From positions 5,270,001-5,334,000 of the forward strand of contig NC_016887.1 of NCBI RefSeq assembly GCF_000284035.1: a stretch of DNA of 64,000 bases, read 5' to 3'. This stretch comes from Nocardia cyriacigeorgica GUH-2 (lineage in GTDB: Bacteria; Actinomycetota; Actinomycetes; Mycobacteriales; Mycobacteriaceae). This document shows, in pieces, positions 1-8,004 of the stretch. A program made the position numbers and the translations under genes. Each line of letters begins with the position of its first letter. Position 1 is the first letter of the stretch. Under the pieces are notes generated by a model. The model made no database searches and had not been told where the DNA came from. It saw only the letters and a program-made list of their open reading frames with translations.

Positions 1-1
1 C

Positions 2-1513
2 GAGGCGGAGGTGCGTGAGCTGGGCGAGCTCGCCGGTACGGCCCGTGCCCAGGAATGGGGCCGGCTGGCCAATGAGCACCCGCCGGTGCTACACACCCAC
101 GACCGCTACGGCCACCGCATCGACGAGGTCGAGTTCCATCCGTACTGGCACGAGCTGATGAACGTCGCGGTCACGCACGGCCTGCACGGCGCACCATGGC
201 AGGATGAACGACCCGGCGCGCACACCGCGCGGGCGGCGAAGTTCTACACCTGGGGTTCGGCCGAAGCGGGCCACATGTGCCCGATCTCGATGACGTACGC
301 CGTGGTCCCGGCACTGCGCAACAATCCCGAACTCGCCGCGAAGTACGAACCGCTGCTCGGTTCGCGCACCTACGATTTCGGCCTGCGCGAGCCGTCCAGC
401 AAGGCCGGTCTCATCGCGGGCATGTCGATGACGGAGAAGCAAGGCGGCTCCGACGTCCGGGCGAACACCACCACCGCCACCCCGCAGCCGGACGGCTCCT
501 ACCGGATCGTCGGGCACAAGTGGTTCACCTCCGCGCCCATGTCGGACATGTTCCTCACCTTGGCGCAGGCACCCGGCGGGCTGTCGTGTTTCCTGCTGCC
601 GCGCGTACTGCCCGACGGCACCCGCAATCCCATCCGCATCCAGCGGCTCAAGGACAAACTGGGCAACAAGTCCAACGCCTCCTCTGAGATCGAATACGAG
701 AACGCCACCGGCTGGCTGGTCGGCGCGGAGGGCGCCGGCGTCAAAACCATCATCGAGATGGTGAACATGACCAGGCTCGACTGCGTGATCGGTTCGGCCA
801 CCGGGATGCGGGCCGGCGCGATGTACGCGGTGCATCATGCGCGTCATCGGGAAGCGTTCGGCGCCAAGCTGATCGACCAGCCTGCCATGGCGAACGTGCT
901 GGCCGACCTGGTGATCGAATCCGAGGCGGCGACCACCGTGATGATGCGGCTGGCCGGCGCCACCGACCGCGCGAGCAGCGATCCGGCCGAGGCCGCGCTA
1001 CGGCGGATCGCGCTGGCGGTCACCAAGTACTGGGTGTGCAAGCGGGCGCCCTCGCATGCGGCGGAGGCGCTGGAATGCTTCGGCGGCAACGGTTATGCCG
1101 AGGAGTCCGGCATGCCGCGGCTGTACCGGGAGGCGCCGCTGATGTCGATCTGGGAAGGCTCGGGCAATGTCGCCGCGCTCGATGCCCTGCGCGCCATGGG
1201 ACGTCAGCCGGAAACCGTCGAGGCCTACTTCAACGAGGTGAACCTGGCCCGTGGCGAGAACCCCCGCCTCGACGACGCCATCGACCGCATCGGCAAGGAA
1301 CTGTCCGACCTCAGCGATATCGAATACCGCGCCCGCCGCGTGGTCGAGCTGATGGCGCTGGTCCTGCAGGGTGCGCAATTGGTGCGGCACGGTCATTCCG
1401 CCGTCGCGGACGCCTTCTGCGCCACCCGGCTGGGCGACGACTGGGGCATCGCGTTCGGCACCCTGCCCACCGGGGTCGATACTGCCTCCATCATCGAGCG
1501 CGCCTTCGTCTGA
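2..1513 (+). CDS. Acyl-CoA dehydrogenase, AidB/FadE8-like (5' partial)
   Basis: Flavoprotein of the acyl-CoA dehydrogenase superfamily, in the AidB-like branch (AidB/isovaleryl-CoA dehydrogenase type). The frame is open to the left edge, and family members are about 540 residues against about 504 here, so roughly 40 N-terminal residues lie outside the window; the GTG at 11 is only the first in-frame start. Visible family blocks are CPISMTYAVVPALR, the FAD/substrate loop MTEKQGGSDVR, the HKWFTSAP block, GNKSNASSEIEY, and the C-terminal FGGNGYAEE and WEGSGN signatures. The family oxidises acyl-CoA thioesters, but AidB-type members often have unclear substrates and some bind DNA. It is followed after 23 nt by a kinase gene on the same strand. 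The family is certain, the substrate is not. Confidence 0.93.
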   Translation, partial: EAEVRELGELAGTARAQEWGRLANEHPPVLHTHDRYGHRIDEVEFHPYWHELMNVAVTHGLHGAPWQDERPGAHTARAAKFYTWGSAEAGHMCPISMTYAVVPALRNNPELAAKYEPLLGSRTYDFGLREPSSKAGLIAGMSMTEKQGGSDVRANTTTATPQPDGSYRIVGHKWFTSAPMSDMFLTLAQAPGGLSCFLLPRVLPDGTRNPIRIQRLKDKLGNKSNASSEIEYENATGWLVGAEGAGVKTIIEMVNMTRLDCVIGSATGMRAGAMYAVHHARHREAFGAKLIDQPAMANVLADLVIESEAATTVMMRLAGATDRASSDPAEAALRRIALAVTKYWVCKRAPSHAAEALECFGGNGYAEESGMPRLYREAPLMSIWEGSGNVAALDALRAMGRQPETVEAYFNEVNLARGENPRLDDAIDRIGKELSDLSDIEYRARRVVELMALVLQGAQLVRHGHSAVADAFCATRLGDDWGIAFGTLPTGVDTASIIERAFV

Positions 1514-1536
1514 CCGGTGCCGGTACCGTCACGCCG

Positions 1537-2208
1537 GTGACCGAGAATTCGGAGACAAGCGTCGAGGTGCTGGCCGAGCGGGTACTGGCCCGAGCCGAAC
1601 AACGGACGGGCCGGTACCTGCTCGGCATCGCCGGCCCGCCCGGCGCCGGTAAGTCGACGTTGGCGGCGGCATTGCGGGCGGCCGTCGACGTCGTGGCCGG
1701 ATCGCGGGTCGCCGAGCTAGCGCCCATGGATGGCTACCACCTGCCCAATGCGCAGCTGCGTGCCCTCGGACGGCTGGCAGGCAAAGGTGAACCCGACACC
1801 TTCGACGCGACCGGCTTCGTCGACGGCCTGAACCGATTGCGGCGCACCCCGCTCGGCGAGCCCGTGCCGTGGCCGACCTTCGACCGCGCCACCGACGAAC
1901 CCACGCCGGGCGGCATCGTCGTCACCGACCAGCGGATCGTCATCACCGAAGGCAACTACCTGCTGCTCGACGACGGCCCGTGGTCGAAGGTCCGGCCGCA
2001 ACTGGACGAGTGCTGGTACCTGACCGCCGACCGGCACACCCGCATCGAGCGGCTACTGCACCGTCACCTGCGCGGCGGACGCGACCACTCCGCGGCCCAA
2101 GCCAAAGTGCACGACAGCGATATGGCCAATGCGGACCTGGTGGGTCCAACCGCCCGGCACGCCGACCTGCTCCTGTACGAACGCAACTCGCGCTACTACC
2201 TCAGCTGA
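1537..2208 (+). CDS. P-loop nucleoside/nucleotide kinase family protein
   Basis: A 223-residue cytoplasmic P-loop kinase of the uridine kinase / pantothenate kinase-like group (the family that includes FrcK-like and YFH7-like proteins). The Walker A motif GPPGAGKST lies near residues 30-40. It is followed by the MDGYHLPN segment typical of this group, by a Walker B-like stretch ending in ITEGNYLLLDD, and by an Arg-rich lid (RLLHRHLRGGRDH). The GTG at 1537 is chosen because it gives a family-length N terminus and starts 24 nt after the preceding stop; the frame is also open further upstream, inside the previous gene, which is shadow. The phosphorylated substrate cannot be read from the sequence. 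It may be co-transcribed with the acyl-CoA dehydrogenase. Confidence 0.85.
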   Translation: MTENSETSVEVLAERVLARAEQRTGRYLLGIAGPPGAGKSTLAAALRAAVDVVAGSRVAELAPMDGYHLPNAQLRALGRLAGKGEPDTFDATGFVDGLNRLRRTPLGEPVPWPTFDRATDEPTPGGIVVTDQRIVITEGNYLLLDDGPWSKVRPQLDECWYLTADRHTRIERLLHRHLRGGRDHSAAQAKVHDSDMANADLVGPTARHADLLLYERNSRYYLS

Positions 2209-2307
2209 CCGGCAGCTCGACGGACCAGCTGCCCACCACCGGCCGCATTTCGCCAATGTTTGGCGTGTATCCCCGCCCACAACACGTCCTCGGTCGATCA
2301 TGGACCG

Positions 2308-2853
2308 ATGACGGAGACCGCGCGGCCCTCCAAGCGAGCGCACGCCCTACGCAATATCGCCACGGTCGTGTGCGCGCTCCTGCTGTACTACTTCGTGCCC
2401 GTCGGCTACGACTTCGCCGACGACTGGCCGGGACGAATCCTCACCCTGCTCGCCTTCGCCGCCGGGGTGATCGGGTTGGGCTGGCTCGGCTATCGGCGCA
2501 TCTCGCAGTACATCGCCGCGATGGAGGACACCACCCGGCGCATCGATGGGCTACTGCTGCTGGTGTCGGTGGTCGTGGTGTTCTTCGCGCTCTTCTACTA
2601 CGTGCTCGATCAACGCGACCCGGGCCAATTCGACGGCATCGAGACCCGCACCGACGCGCTGTACTACACGGTGTCCACTCTGGCGACCGTCGGTTACGGC
2701 GATATTCATGCCGTTGGCCAGGTCGCACGCGTCGCGAGCACCGTGCAGATGCTGTTCGACCTCGTGGTGATCGGGACCGTGGTGGCGGTGCTGACCACGA
2801 GCATCACCCGGCGGTTGGAGGCACGGCATGCCACCGGCCCAGACGCGAATTAA
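2308..2853 (+). CDS. Potassium channel family protein (pore-loop ion channel)
   Basis: A 181-residue membrane protein with about four hydrophobic segments (residues about 17-32, 44-62, 82-100 and 145-164). A canonical K+ selectivity filter, TLATVGYGD (residues 124-132), sits in the pore loop before the last helix, as in Pfam Ion_trans_2. The C-terminal tail is short and basic, with no RCK/TrkA regulatory domain, so gating by a cytosolic nucleotide domain is unlikely. ATG 2308 was preferred over an in-frame TTG at 2260 because it leaves a compact polar N terminus before the first helix. It is an inner-membrane channel, probably for K+; its physiological role is unknown. Confidence 0.88.
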   Translation: MTETARPSKRAHALRNIATVVCALLLYYFVPVGYDFADDWPGRILTLLAFAAGVIGLGWLGYRRISQYIAAMEDTTRRIDGLLLLVSVVVVFFALFYYVLDQRDPGQFDGIETRTDALYYTVSTLATVGYGDIHAVGQVARVASTVQMLFDLVVIGTVVAVLTTSITRRLEARHATGPDAN

Positions 2854-2862
2854 CCTGGTGCC

Positions 2863-3069
2863 ATGCCGGATTCCGCCGAGTACGAACAGATCGCGGCGGT
2901 GAGCGCGCACGGTGTCGCGCCCGCCGCGCCCGAGGACGTCAGCGCCGCCTTGTCCGGACTCGCCTTCGCTCAGCCGGATTGGCGGGCGGTGCAGCGCTGG
3001 GACACCGAGGACGGCACCGCGACGCCGGGTCCGAGGTCCGGCGCAGATACCGGCGGTTCCCACACCTGA
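2863..3069 (+). CDS. Doubtful small ORF, 68 residues, unknown
   Basis: An ATG-started frame 9 nt after the channel stop, encoding 68 residues with no recognisable domain. Its first 45 residues look protein-like (acidic/Ala-rich with a QPDWRAVQRWDTE stretch), but the last third overlaps antisense with the end of the flavin-reductase-like gene by 100 nt. That overlap is unusual for two real genes, so the end may be fortuitous. It may be the remnant of a longer gene or spurious. Confidence 0.3.
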   Translation: MPDSAEYEQIAAVSAHGVAPAAPEDVSAALSGLAFAQPDWRAVQRWDTEDGTATPGPRSGADTGGSHT

Positions 3070-3656
3070 CGCGTCGGCAGCACACCGGCCCACACCCCGC
3101 CCGCCGCGATATCGCCGGCGTCGTCGTTGGGTCCGCCCGCACGCATCTTCACCGACGCCTCGGTGAGTTCGAGCGCGAGCACGGCGGTCGCGGCCAGTTC
3201 CTTCTTGTTCGGCGGCCGAACCCGATCCCAGGAGCCCGGCGCCGCATGCTCGACGATCACCCGCAGCCCGTGCAGCCGCTGCTGCGGATCGGTGACCTCG
3301 ACGGCCCGGCCGAGCACCACCGCCGACCGGAAGTTCATCGAGAAGTGCATGGCCGAGCGCGCGTAGACCACACCGTCCACGAGCGTGACGGCCACCGATA
3401 CGTCATGTTCCAGTGCCGCCCGCAGATTGCCCGCACCGGTGGATCCGTGCAGGTAGAGCAGGTTTCCATCGCGGCCGTAGGCGGTGGGCAGCACGACCGG
3501 AGTGCCGCCGAGCAGTACGCCCAGGTGGCAGATGAGTCCGGCGTCGAGCACCGCGTGCAGCTCGGCGCGGTCGGTCCTGGCCCGATCCTTGAGCCGGGTG
3601 GGCGTGCTGCGCGGGGTGGGCGAGAGCGGGGGCAGGAGCAGGGCGTTGTCGGTCAT
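2970..3656 (-). CDS. Pyridoxamine 5'-phosphate oxidase family (FMN-binding split barrel) protein
   Basis: A 228-residue protein of the PNPOx-like FMN-binding split-barrel family. Visible family features are the N-terminal RTDRAELHAVLDAG segment, the strand with VVLPTAYGRDGNLLYLHGS typical of PNPOx-like flavin reductases, and the following NLRAALEHDVSVAVTLVDG. It is probably a flavin- or F420-dependent reductase; true pyridoxamine phosphate oxidase activity is not established by sequence. The gene is divergent from a MocR/PdxR-type regulator (76 nt between starts). Because MocR proteins often control the neighbouring divergent gene, this is its likely target. ATG 3656 is the natural family-length start. 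Confidence 0.85.
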   Translation of the reverse strand: MTDNALLLPPLSPTPRSTPTRLKDRARTDRAELHAVLDAGLICHLGVLLGGTPVVLPTAYGRDGNLLYLHGSTGAGNLRAALEHDVSVAVTLVDGVVYARSAMHFSMNFRSAVVLGRAVEVTDPQQRLHGLRVIVEHAAPGSWDRVRPPNKKELAATAVLALELTEASVKMRAGGPNDDAGDIAAGGVWAGVLPTRQVWEPPVSAPDLGPGVAVPSSVSQRCTARQSG

Positions 3657-3665
3657 GGTTTCACC

Positions 3666-3685
3666 ATGCCGGGCACTAGTGGCAT
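3666..3685. promoter_or_regulatory. Inverted repeat in PNPOx/MocR intergenic region, candidate operator
   Basis: ATGCC (3666-3670) and GGCAT (3681-3685) form an inverted repeat around an inner 8-bp palindrome CACTAGTG. It lies between the divergent starts of the PNPOx-like gene and the MocR regulator, where such regulators usually bind. The position supports an operator, but the sequence is short. Confidence 0.4.
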
Positions 3686-3732
3686 CCTAGAATAGCCAAT
3701 TCTCAACGACTTCGAAAGGCCACTTGCCCGCC

Positions 3733-5112
3733 ATGTCCGACGTGATCGCCGAGTTGCTGGAACTCGATCGCACCGGCAGCGCGCCGCTGTCGGTGCAACT
3801 GGCCGACGGATTGCGACGGGCGGCGACCTCCGGCGCCCTGCGGGGCGGGGACCGGCTGCCGTCGTCGCGGTCGCTGGCGGCCCAGCTCGCCGTCAGCCGG
3901 ACCGTGGTCGCCGCCGCCTACGACCAACTGCATGCCGAAGGCTGGCTCAGCGGCCGGCGCGGATCCGGCACCTACCTCACTGCCGCACCCGCCTCCGCAC
4001 AGCACGACACCGCCGCGGCACCCGCACCCGCCGACACCGACGACCTGCTCGATCTGCGCCCGGGCGCGCCGTGTGTTCGCGCACTCGACCGCGCCGCCTG
4101 GCGCCGGGCTTGGCGAGCGGCCGCCGAACGGGAGCCGGTGGTGCGCAAGGAACGCGCGGGCGAGCCACGGTATCTCTCGGCGGTCACCGACCATCTGCTG
4201 CGTCATCGCGGGTTGAGCGCGGCAGGTGGAACCGCGATCCTGGCAACCTCCGGCACGAGTGCGGCGGTGAACGAAATCGCCTGTGCGGTATTGCGCCCTG
4301 GCGACAGCGTTGCGATGGAGGATCCCGGCTATCAACGCGCGGTCGGAGCTTTCCGAGCCGCCGGCGTGCAGGTGGTGCCGGTACCGGTGGACGGCGAGGG
4401 CCTGCTCGTCGATGCGCTGCCACGAGGGGTCAGCGCCGTGTATTGCACTCCGGCGCACCAGTTTCCGCTCGGCGAGCGGATGACGGCGCGGCGGCGCGTA
4501 CAGCTGGTCGATTACGCGCGTGCCAACGACGCCCTGATCATCGAGGACGACTACGACGGCGAATTGCGTTACGACACCGCGCCGCTGCCGCTACTGGCCG
4601 CCATGGCGCCCGACGTCGTCGTCCATCTCGGCACCACCAGCAAGATCCTCTCCCCCACCCTCGGCGCGGGCTGGCTGGTCGCCGCGCCCGAGATCACCGA
4701 CGCCGTGCTCGCCTACCGGGAACAGATCGGCAGCACACCCAGCCCCGCCGGCCAGCTGGTCCTGGCCGAGTTGGCCGCACACGGCGACCTGGCCCGGCAT
4801 CTGCGCCGACTCCGCCGCGTCATGCCACCGCGACGAGCATTCGCCGTCGGCGAACTCACCCGCCGCGGCCTGAGCATCCGCGGCGACGACGCCGGCTCCC
4901 ACCTGGTGATCCCCCTGCCCAGCGCCGAGGCCGAGCAGCACGCCGTCGCCGAGGCCGCTCGTCGCGGGGTAGCCCTGGACGCCCTCGCCCGCCACCACAT
5001 CGGCCCGGCCCGCACCTTCGGTGTAGCCCTGGGCTATTCGGCCCTCTCCGACGACGGACTCGCCACCGCAATCCCGATCGCCGCAGAAAGCCTCGCCCAG
5101 GCCGTCGCATGA
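3733..5112 (+). CDS. MocR/PdxR-type GntR transcriptional regulator with aminotransferase domain
   Basis: A two-domain regulator of 459 residues. The N-terminal GntR winged helix (about residues 10-75: PLSVQLADGLRRA, GGDRLPSSRSLAAQLAVSRTVV, AYDQLHAEGWL) is joined by an Ala/Pro-rich linker to a fold-type I aminotransferase-like domain. The PLP site is visible as EDDYDGELRYD and the Schiff-base lysine in GTTSKILSP. MocR proteins sense PLP or a PLP-amino acid adduct and act as activators or repressors. ATG 3733 is preferred to TTG 3724, which would add only three residues. It is divergent from the PNPOx-family gene, which fits regulation of a vitamin B6- or flavin-linked function, although the effector is unproven. 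Confidence 0.9.
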   Translation: MSDVIAELLELDRTGSAPLSVQLADGLRRAATSGALRGGDRLPSSRSLAAQLAVSRTVVAAAYDQLHAEGWLSGRRGSGTYLTAAPASAQHDTAAAPAPADTDDLLDLRPGAPCVRALDRAAWRRAWRAAAEREPVVRKERAGEPRYLSAVTDHLLRHRGLSAAGGTAILATSGTSAAVNEIACAVLRPGDSVAMEDPGYQRAVGAFRAAGVQVVPVPVDGEGLLVDALPRGVSAVYCTPAHQFPLGERMTARRRVQLVDYARANDALIIEDDYDGELRYDTAPLPLLAAMAPDVVVHLGTTSKILSPTLGAGWLVAAPEITDAVLAYREQIGSTPSPAGQLVLAELAAHGDLARHLRRLRRVMPPRRAFAVGELTRRGLSIRGDDAGSHLVIPLPSAEAEQHAVAEAARRGVALDALARHHIGPARTFGVALGYSALSDDGLATAIPIAAESLAQAVA

Positions 5113-5203
5113 TCGCCTGACACCGGCGCTTGCCGCCGCGCCGCAGCCCCGCACTGCGCGATCCACGCCGTGCCACACCAGGCTCAACACCACCCCACCA
5201 CGC

Positions 5204-6223
5204 TCACCGCCTCCGCAACCCCGCGTCCAGCAGCGACGGTGGCGCGTCGTGCTTCTCGTGCGCGGCCAGGTCGACGCCCGGCGCGACGATCGCATCGATG
5301 GCATCCAGTAGATCAGCGCCCAACACCGTGTCCGCCGCCGCCAGTTGGGAGCGCAGGTGGTCGATGGTGCGTGGGCCGATCAGCGCCGTAGTCACGGCCG
5401 GGTGTGCGGTGACGAAACCCAGGGCCAGTTGGATCATGGTCAGCCCCGCCTCGTCGGCGAGGGCGGCCAGTTGCTCGACGGCCTCCATCTTGGCTCGGTT
5501 GGCGGGCACCGTGAGGTCGTAGCGGTCCTGCATGAAAGTCGAACGGCTGGTGGTGATCTCGCGGCCAGCGCGGATCGCACCCGACAACCAGCCCGAGGCC
5601 AACGGGCTCCACACCAGCGCGCCGAGCCCGTACTGTTCGGTCACCGGCAGGACGTGCGCTTCGGCGCCGCGTTGCAGGATCGAATAGGGCGGCTGTTCGG
5701 TGACGTAGCGGCCGAGGCGGTGCTCGCGGGCCGCCCATTGGGCCTCGACGATGCGGTAGGCGGGGAAGGTGGAGGAGCCGAAGTAGCGGATCTTGCCGGC
5801 GCGCTGGAGGTCGGTCAGCGCCGACAGCGTCTCCTCGTCGCTGGTGCTCGGATCCCAGCGGTGCACCTGGTACAGGTCGACGTGGTCGACCCCGAGCCGG
5901 CGCAGGCTGTCGTCGAGCGCCTGGACCAGCCAGCGGCGCGAGCTGCCCCGATGATTGCGCTCCTCGCCCATCGGAATCCCGGCCTTGGTGGCCAGCACGA
6001 TGTCGTCACGGCGACCGGCGATGGCCCGGCCGACCAGCTCCTCCGATTCGCCCTGGCCGTACATGTCGGCGGTGTCGATGAGGTTGATCCCGGCTTCCAG
6101 GGCGGCGTCGACGATCGCGGTGGCTTCGTCCTGGCCGGTGCGGCCGATGCTGCCGAAATTCATCGCGCCGAGCCCCAGCGTGCTGACCTGCACTCCGGTT
6201 CGGCCCAAGCTGCGGTACTGCAT
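5204..6223 (-). CDS. Aldo/keto reductase
   Basis: A 339-residue NAD(P)H-dependent oxidoreductase of the aldo/keto reductase superfamily (TIM barrel). The catalytic tetrad is readable: Asp and Tyr in DTADMYGQGESEE, Lys in LATKAGIP, and His in DLYQVHRWD. The C terminus has the phosphate-binding ALIGPRTIDHLRSQ segment. ATG 6223 is chosen because it starts at the canonical MQYRSLGRTGVQVS and has a GAGAGG ribosome site just upstream; a much longer in-frame extension into the tetR gene is shadow. It is divergent from a TetR regulator across a double palindrome, so it is probably that regulator's target. The substrate is unknown. Confidence 0.92.
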   Translation of the reverse strand: MQYRSLGRTGVQVSTLGLGAMNFGSIGRTGQDEATAIVDAALEAGINLIDTADMYGQGESEELVGRAIAGRRDDIVLATKAGIPMGEERNHRGSSRRWLVQALDDSLRRLGVDHVDLYQVHRWDPSTSDEETLSALTDLQRAGKIRYFGSSTFPAYRIVEAQWAAREHRLGRYVTEQPPYSILQRGAEAHVLPVTEQYGLGALVWSPLASGWLSGAIRAGREITTSRSTFMQDRYDLTVPANRAKMEAVEQLAALADEAGLTMIQLALGFVTAHPAVTTALIGPRTIDHLRSQLAAADTVLGADLLDAIDAIVAPGVDLAAHEKHDAPPSLLDAGLRRR

Positions 6224-6297
6224 AGCTATTCCTCTCGAAGGCGCACCGAGGGTGCGTGGGTGGATTCGACTCGCCCGCTCTGGCATCCTGAACAAGC

Positions 6298-6337
6298 GGA
6301 ACGATGTTCCGATATCCAACATACGGAACAATGTTCC
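6298..6337. promoter_or_regulatory. Double palindrome, probable TetR operator pair
   Basis: Two nearly identical 13-bp palindromes, GGAACGATGTTCC (6298-6310) and GGAACAATGTTCC (6325-6337), are spaced 27 bp start to start. They lie between the divergent aldo/keto reductase (start 6223) and tetR (start 6373). Two copies differing at one central base strongly suggest a cooperative TetR binding site. Confidence 0.75.
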
Positions 6338-6372
6338 ACTTGCCAACCGGAGCGACGAAAGAGAGCGGTGCC

Positions 6373-6954
6373 GTGCCCGAAACCGGCAGCAGATCGCAGA
6401 CCCCGCGCAAGCGGGCCGATGCGCGACGCAATGAGCAGACCTTGCTCGACGCCGCCGCGGCGGCTTTCGTCGCCTCGGGCGTCGACGTGCCCGTGCGCGA
6501 TATCGCGGCACGGGCCGGGGTCGGCGTCGGCACGATCTACCGGCATTTCCCGACCCGGGCCGATCTGATCGTCGCGGTCTACCGCCACCAGGTCGAGGCC
6601 TGCGCCGAGGCCGGACCGACCCTGCTGGCCACCATCGCTTCACCGCACGCGGCACTCGGGCGCTGGATCAATCTGTTCGTGGATTTCCTGGTCACCAAGC
6701 ACGGTTTGGCGGAGGCGTTGCAGTCCGATGACACCGCTTTCCAGACACTGCACGCCTACTTCCTCGACCGCCTGGTCCCGGTGTGCGCCCAACTGCTCGA
6801 TGCCGCCGCCGAAGCCGGTGAGATCGCCGGCGACATCGAGGCCTTCGAACTGATGCGCGGCGTCGGCAATCTCTGCATCGGCGCGGGCGGTGATCCACGC
6901 TACGACGCACGCAGGCTGGCGGGGCTGCTCATCGCGGGGCTGCGGCGCAACTAG
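6373..6954 (+). CDS. TetR/AcrR family transcriptional regulator
   Basis: A 193-residue repressor-type protein. The N-terminal TetR helix-turn-helix is clear: RRNEQTLLDAAAAAF, VRDIAARAGVGVGTIYRHFPTRADLI. The ligand domain that follows resembles the SbtR-like C-terminal group. GTG 6373 is chosen because an AAAGAG purine tract precedes it and the upstream alternative ATGs (6304, 6331) fall inside the palindromic operator. It is divergent from the aldo/keto reductase, the likely target, with probable autoregulation through the palindromes at 6298-6337. The inducer is unknown. Confidence 0.9.
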   Translation: MPETGSRSQTPRKRADARRNEQTLLDAAAAAFVASGVDVPVRDIAARAGVGVGTIYRHFPTRADLIVAVYRHQVEACAEAGPTLLATIASPHAALGRWINLFVDFLVTKHGLAEALQSDDTAFQTLHAYFLDRLVPVCAQLLDAAAEAGEIAGDIEAFELMRGVGNLCIGAGGDPRYDARRLAGLLIAGLRRN

Positions 6955-6962
6955 TTGCAGGC

Positions 6963-6978
6963 CCGGCCCAGCGGCCGG
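6963..6978 (+). terminator. Stem-loop after tetR, candidate terminator
   Basis: CCGGCC (6963-6968) and GGCCGG (6973-6978) form a perfect 6-bp stem with a 4-nt loop, 8 nt after the tetR stop. There is no T-tract, as is common in actinobacteria. Confidence 0.4.
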
Positions 6979-7133
6979 AGTGCCGAGCCGAGCATGACCG
7001 AAGTTGCGAGTGAACCAGCCCCACGCGCCGCCGACAGCACCACCTAACCGGAACATGACTCCACAAGTGCGGCCCGATACCAGCCAGCGCCGACACCCCG
7101 AATCTGTCGGTCCCCGCAGGTAGCCTGTGACCC

Positions 7134-8000
7134 GTGCCCGAACTACCGGAAGTGGAGGCGCTGGCGCAGTTTCTGCGGGAACACGCGGTCGGCGCGGTGG
7201 TCGGGCGCGTGGACGTGGCGGCGCTGAGCGCGGTCAAGACCTTCGACCCGCCGGTGACGGCGCTGTCCGGTCGCGATGTCACGGGCGCGGGCCGGTGGGG
7301 CAAGTTCCTCGGCATGGACTGCGGCGGCCTATGGCTGATCACCCACATCTCGCGCGGCGGATGGCTGCGCTGGTCCGACAATCCCAGCGCGACCCCACCC
7401 AAACCGGGCAAGGGCCCGCTGGCCCTGCGGGTGCATTTCTTCACTCCCGAGGGCGCCACACCCGCCTTCGACCTCACCGAAGCGGGTACCAAGAAACGGC
7501 TCGCGGTCTACATCGTCGACGACCCGCACCAGGTCCCCGGCATCAGCCGGCTGGGCCCCGACGCGCTCGAGGTCACCGAAGACCAGTTCGCCGAAATCCT
7601 CGGCGGCAGCACCCAGCGGATCAAGACCGCGCTGGTGGAGCAGTCGCTGCTGGCGGGCATCGGCAACGCCTACTCCGACGAGATCCTGCACACTGCCCGC
7701 ATCTCGCCGTTCGCCACCGCGAAATCGCTGTCCGCGGACAAGGTCTCGGAACTCTACGAGGCCATGCGCACCGTGCTGCTGGATGCCGTGCAACGCTCCG
7801 TCGGCCAGGACGCGGCCCGGCTCAAGGGCGAAAAGCGTTCGGGGATGCGGGTACACGCGCGCACCGGCCTACCGTGCCCGGTCTGCGGCGACACGGTGCG
7901 GGAGGTGTCGTTCGCCGAGCGCTCCTTCCAGTACTGCCCTACCTGTCAGACCGGCGGCAAGATCCTCGCCGACCGGCGCATGTCGCGGTTGCTCAAATAG
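7134..8000 (+). CDS. Fpg/Nei-family DNA glycosylase (formamidopyrimidine-DNA glycosylase-like)
   Basis: A base-excision repair bifunctional glycosylase/AP lyase of 288 residues. The protein must begin Met-Pro-Glu because the processed N-terminal proline is the catalytic nucleophile; the GTG at 7134 gives exactly MPELPEVE, so this start is firm. Other family residues are the beta-turn Lys in GRWGKFL, the helix-two-turn-helix segment LVEQSLLAGIGNAYSDEILH, and a C-terminal zinc finger with CPVC and CPTC pairs. It excises oxidised purines by analogy with Fpg; sub-type specificity (Fpg or Nei-like) is uncertain. It converges on the carboxylesterase gene with only 4 nt between stops. Confidence 0.93.
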   Translation: MPELPEVEALAQFLREHAVGAVVGRVDVAALSAVKTFDPPVTALSGRDVTGAGRWGKFLGMDCGGLWLITHISRGGWLRWSDNPSATPPKPGKGPLALRVHFFTPEGATPAFDLTEAGTKKRLAVYIVDDPHQVPGISRLGPDALEVTEDQFAEILGGSTQRIKTALVEQSLLAGIGNAYSDEILHTARISPFATAKSLSADKVSELYEAMRTVLLDAVQRSVGQDAARLKGEKRSGMRVHARTGLPCPVCGDTVREVSFAERSFQYCPTCQTGGKILADRRMSRLLK

Positions 8001-8004
8001 CCGC

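Noticed and set aside
5204-6655. Long N-terminal extension of the aldo/keto reductase frame to 6655
   Set aside because: The extension runs antisense through the tetR coding region and operator; the canonical start with a ribosome site is at 6223.
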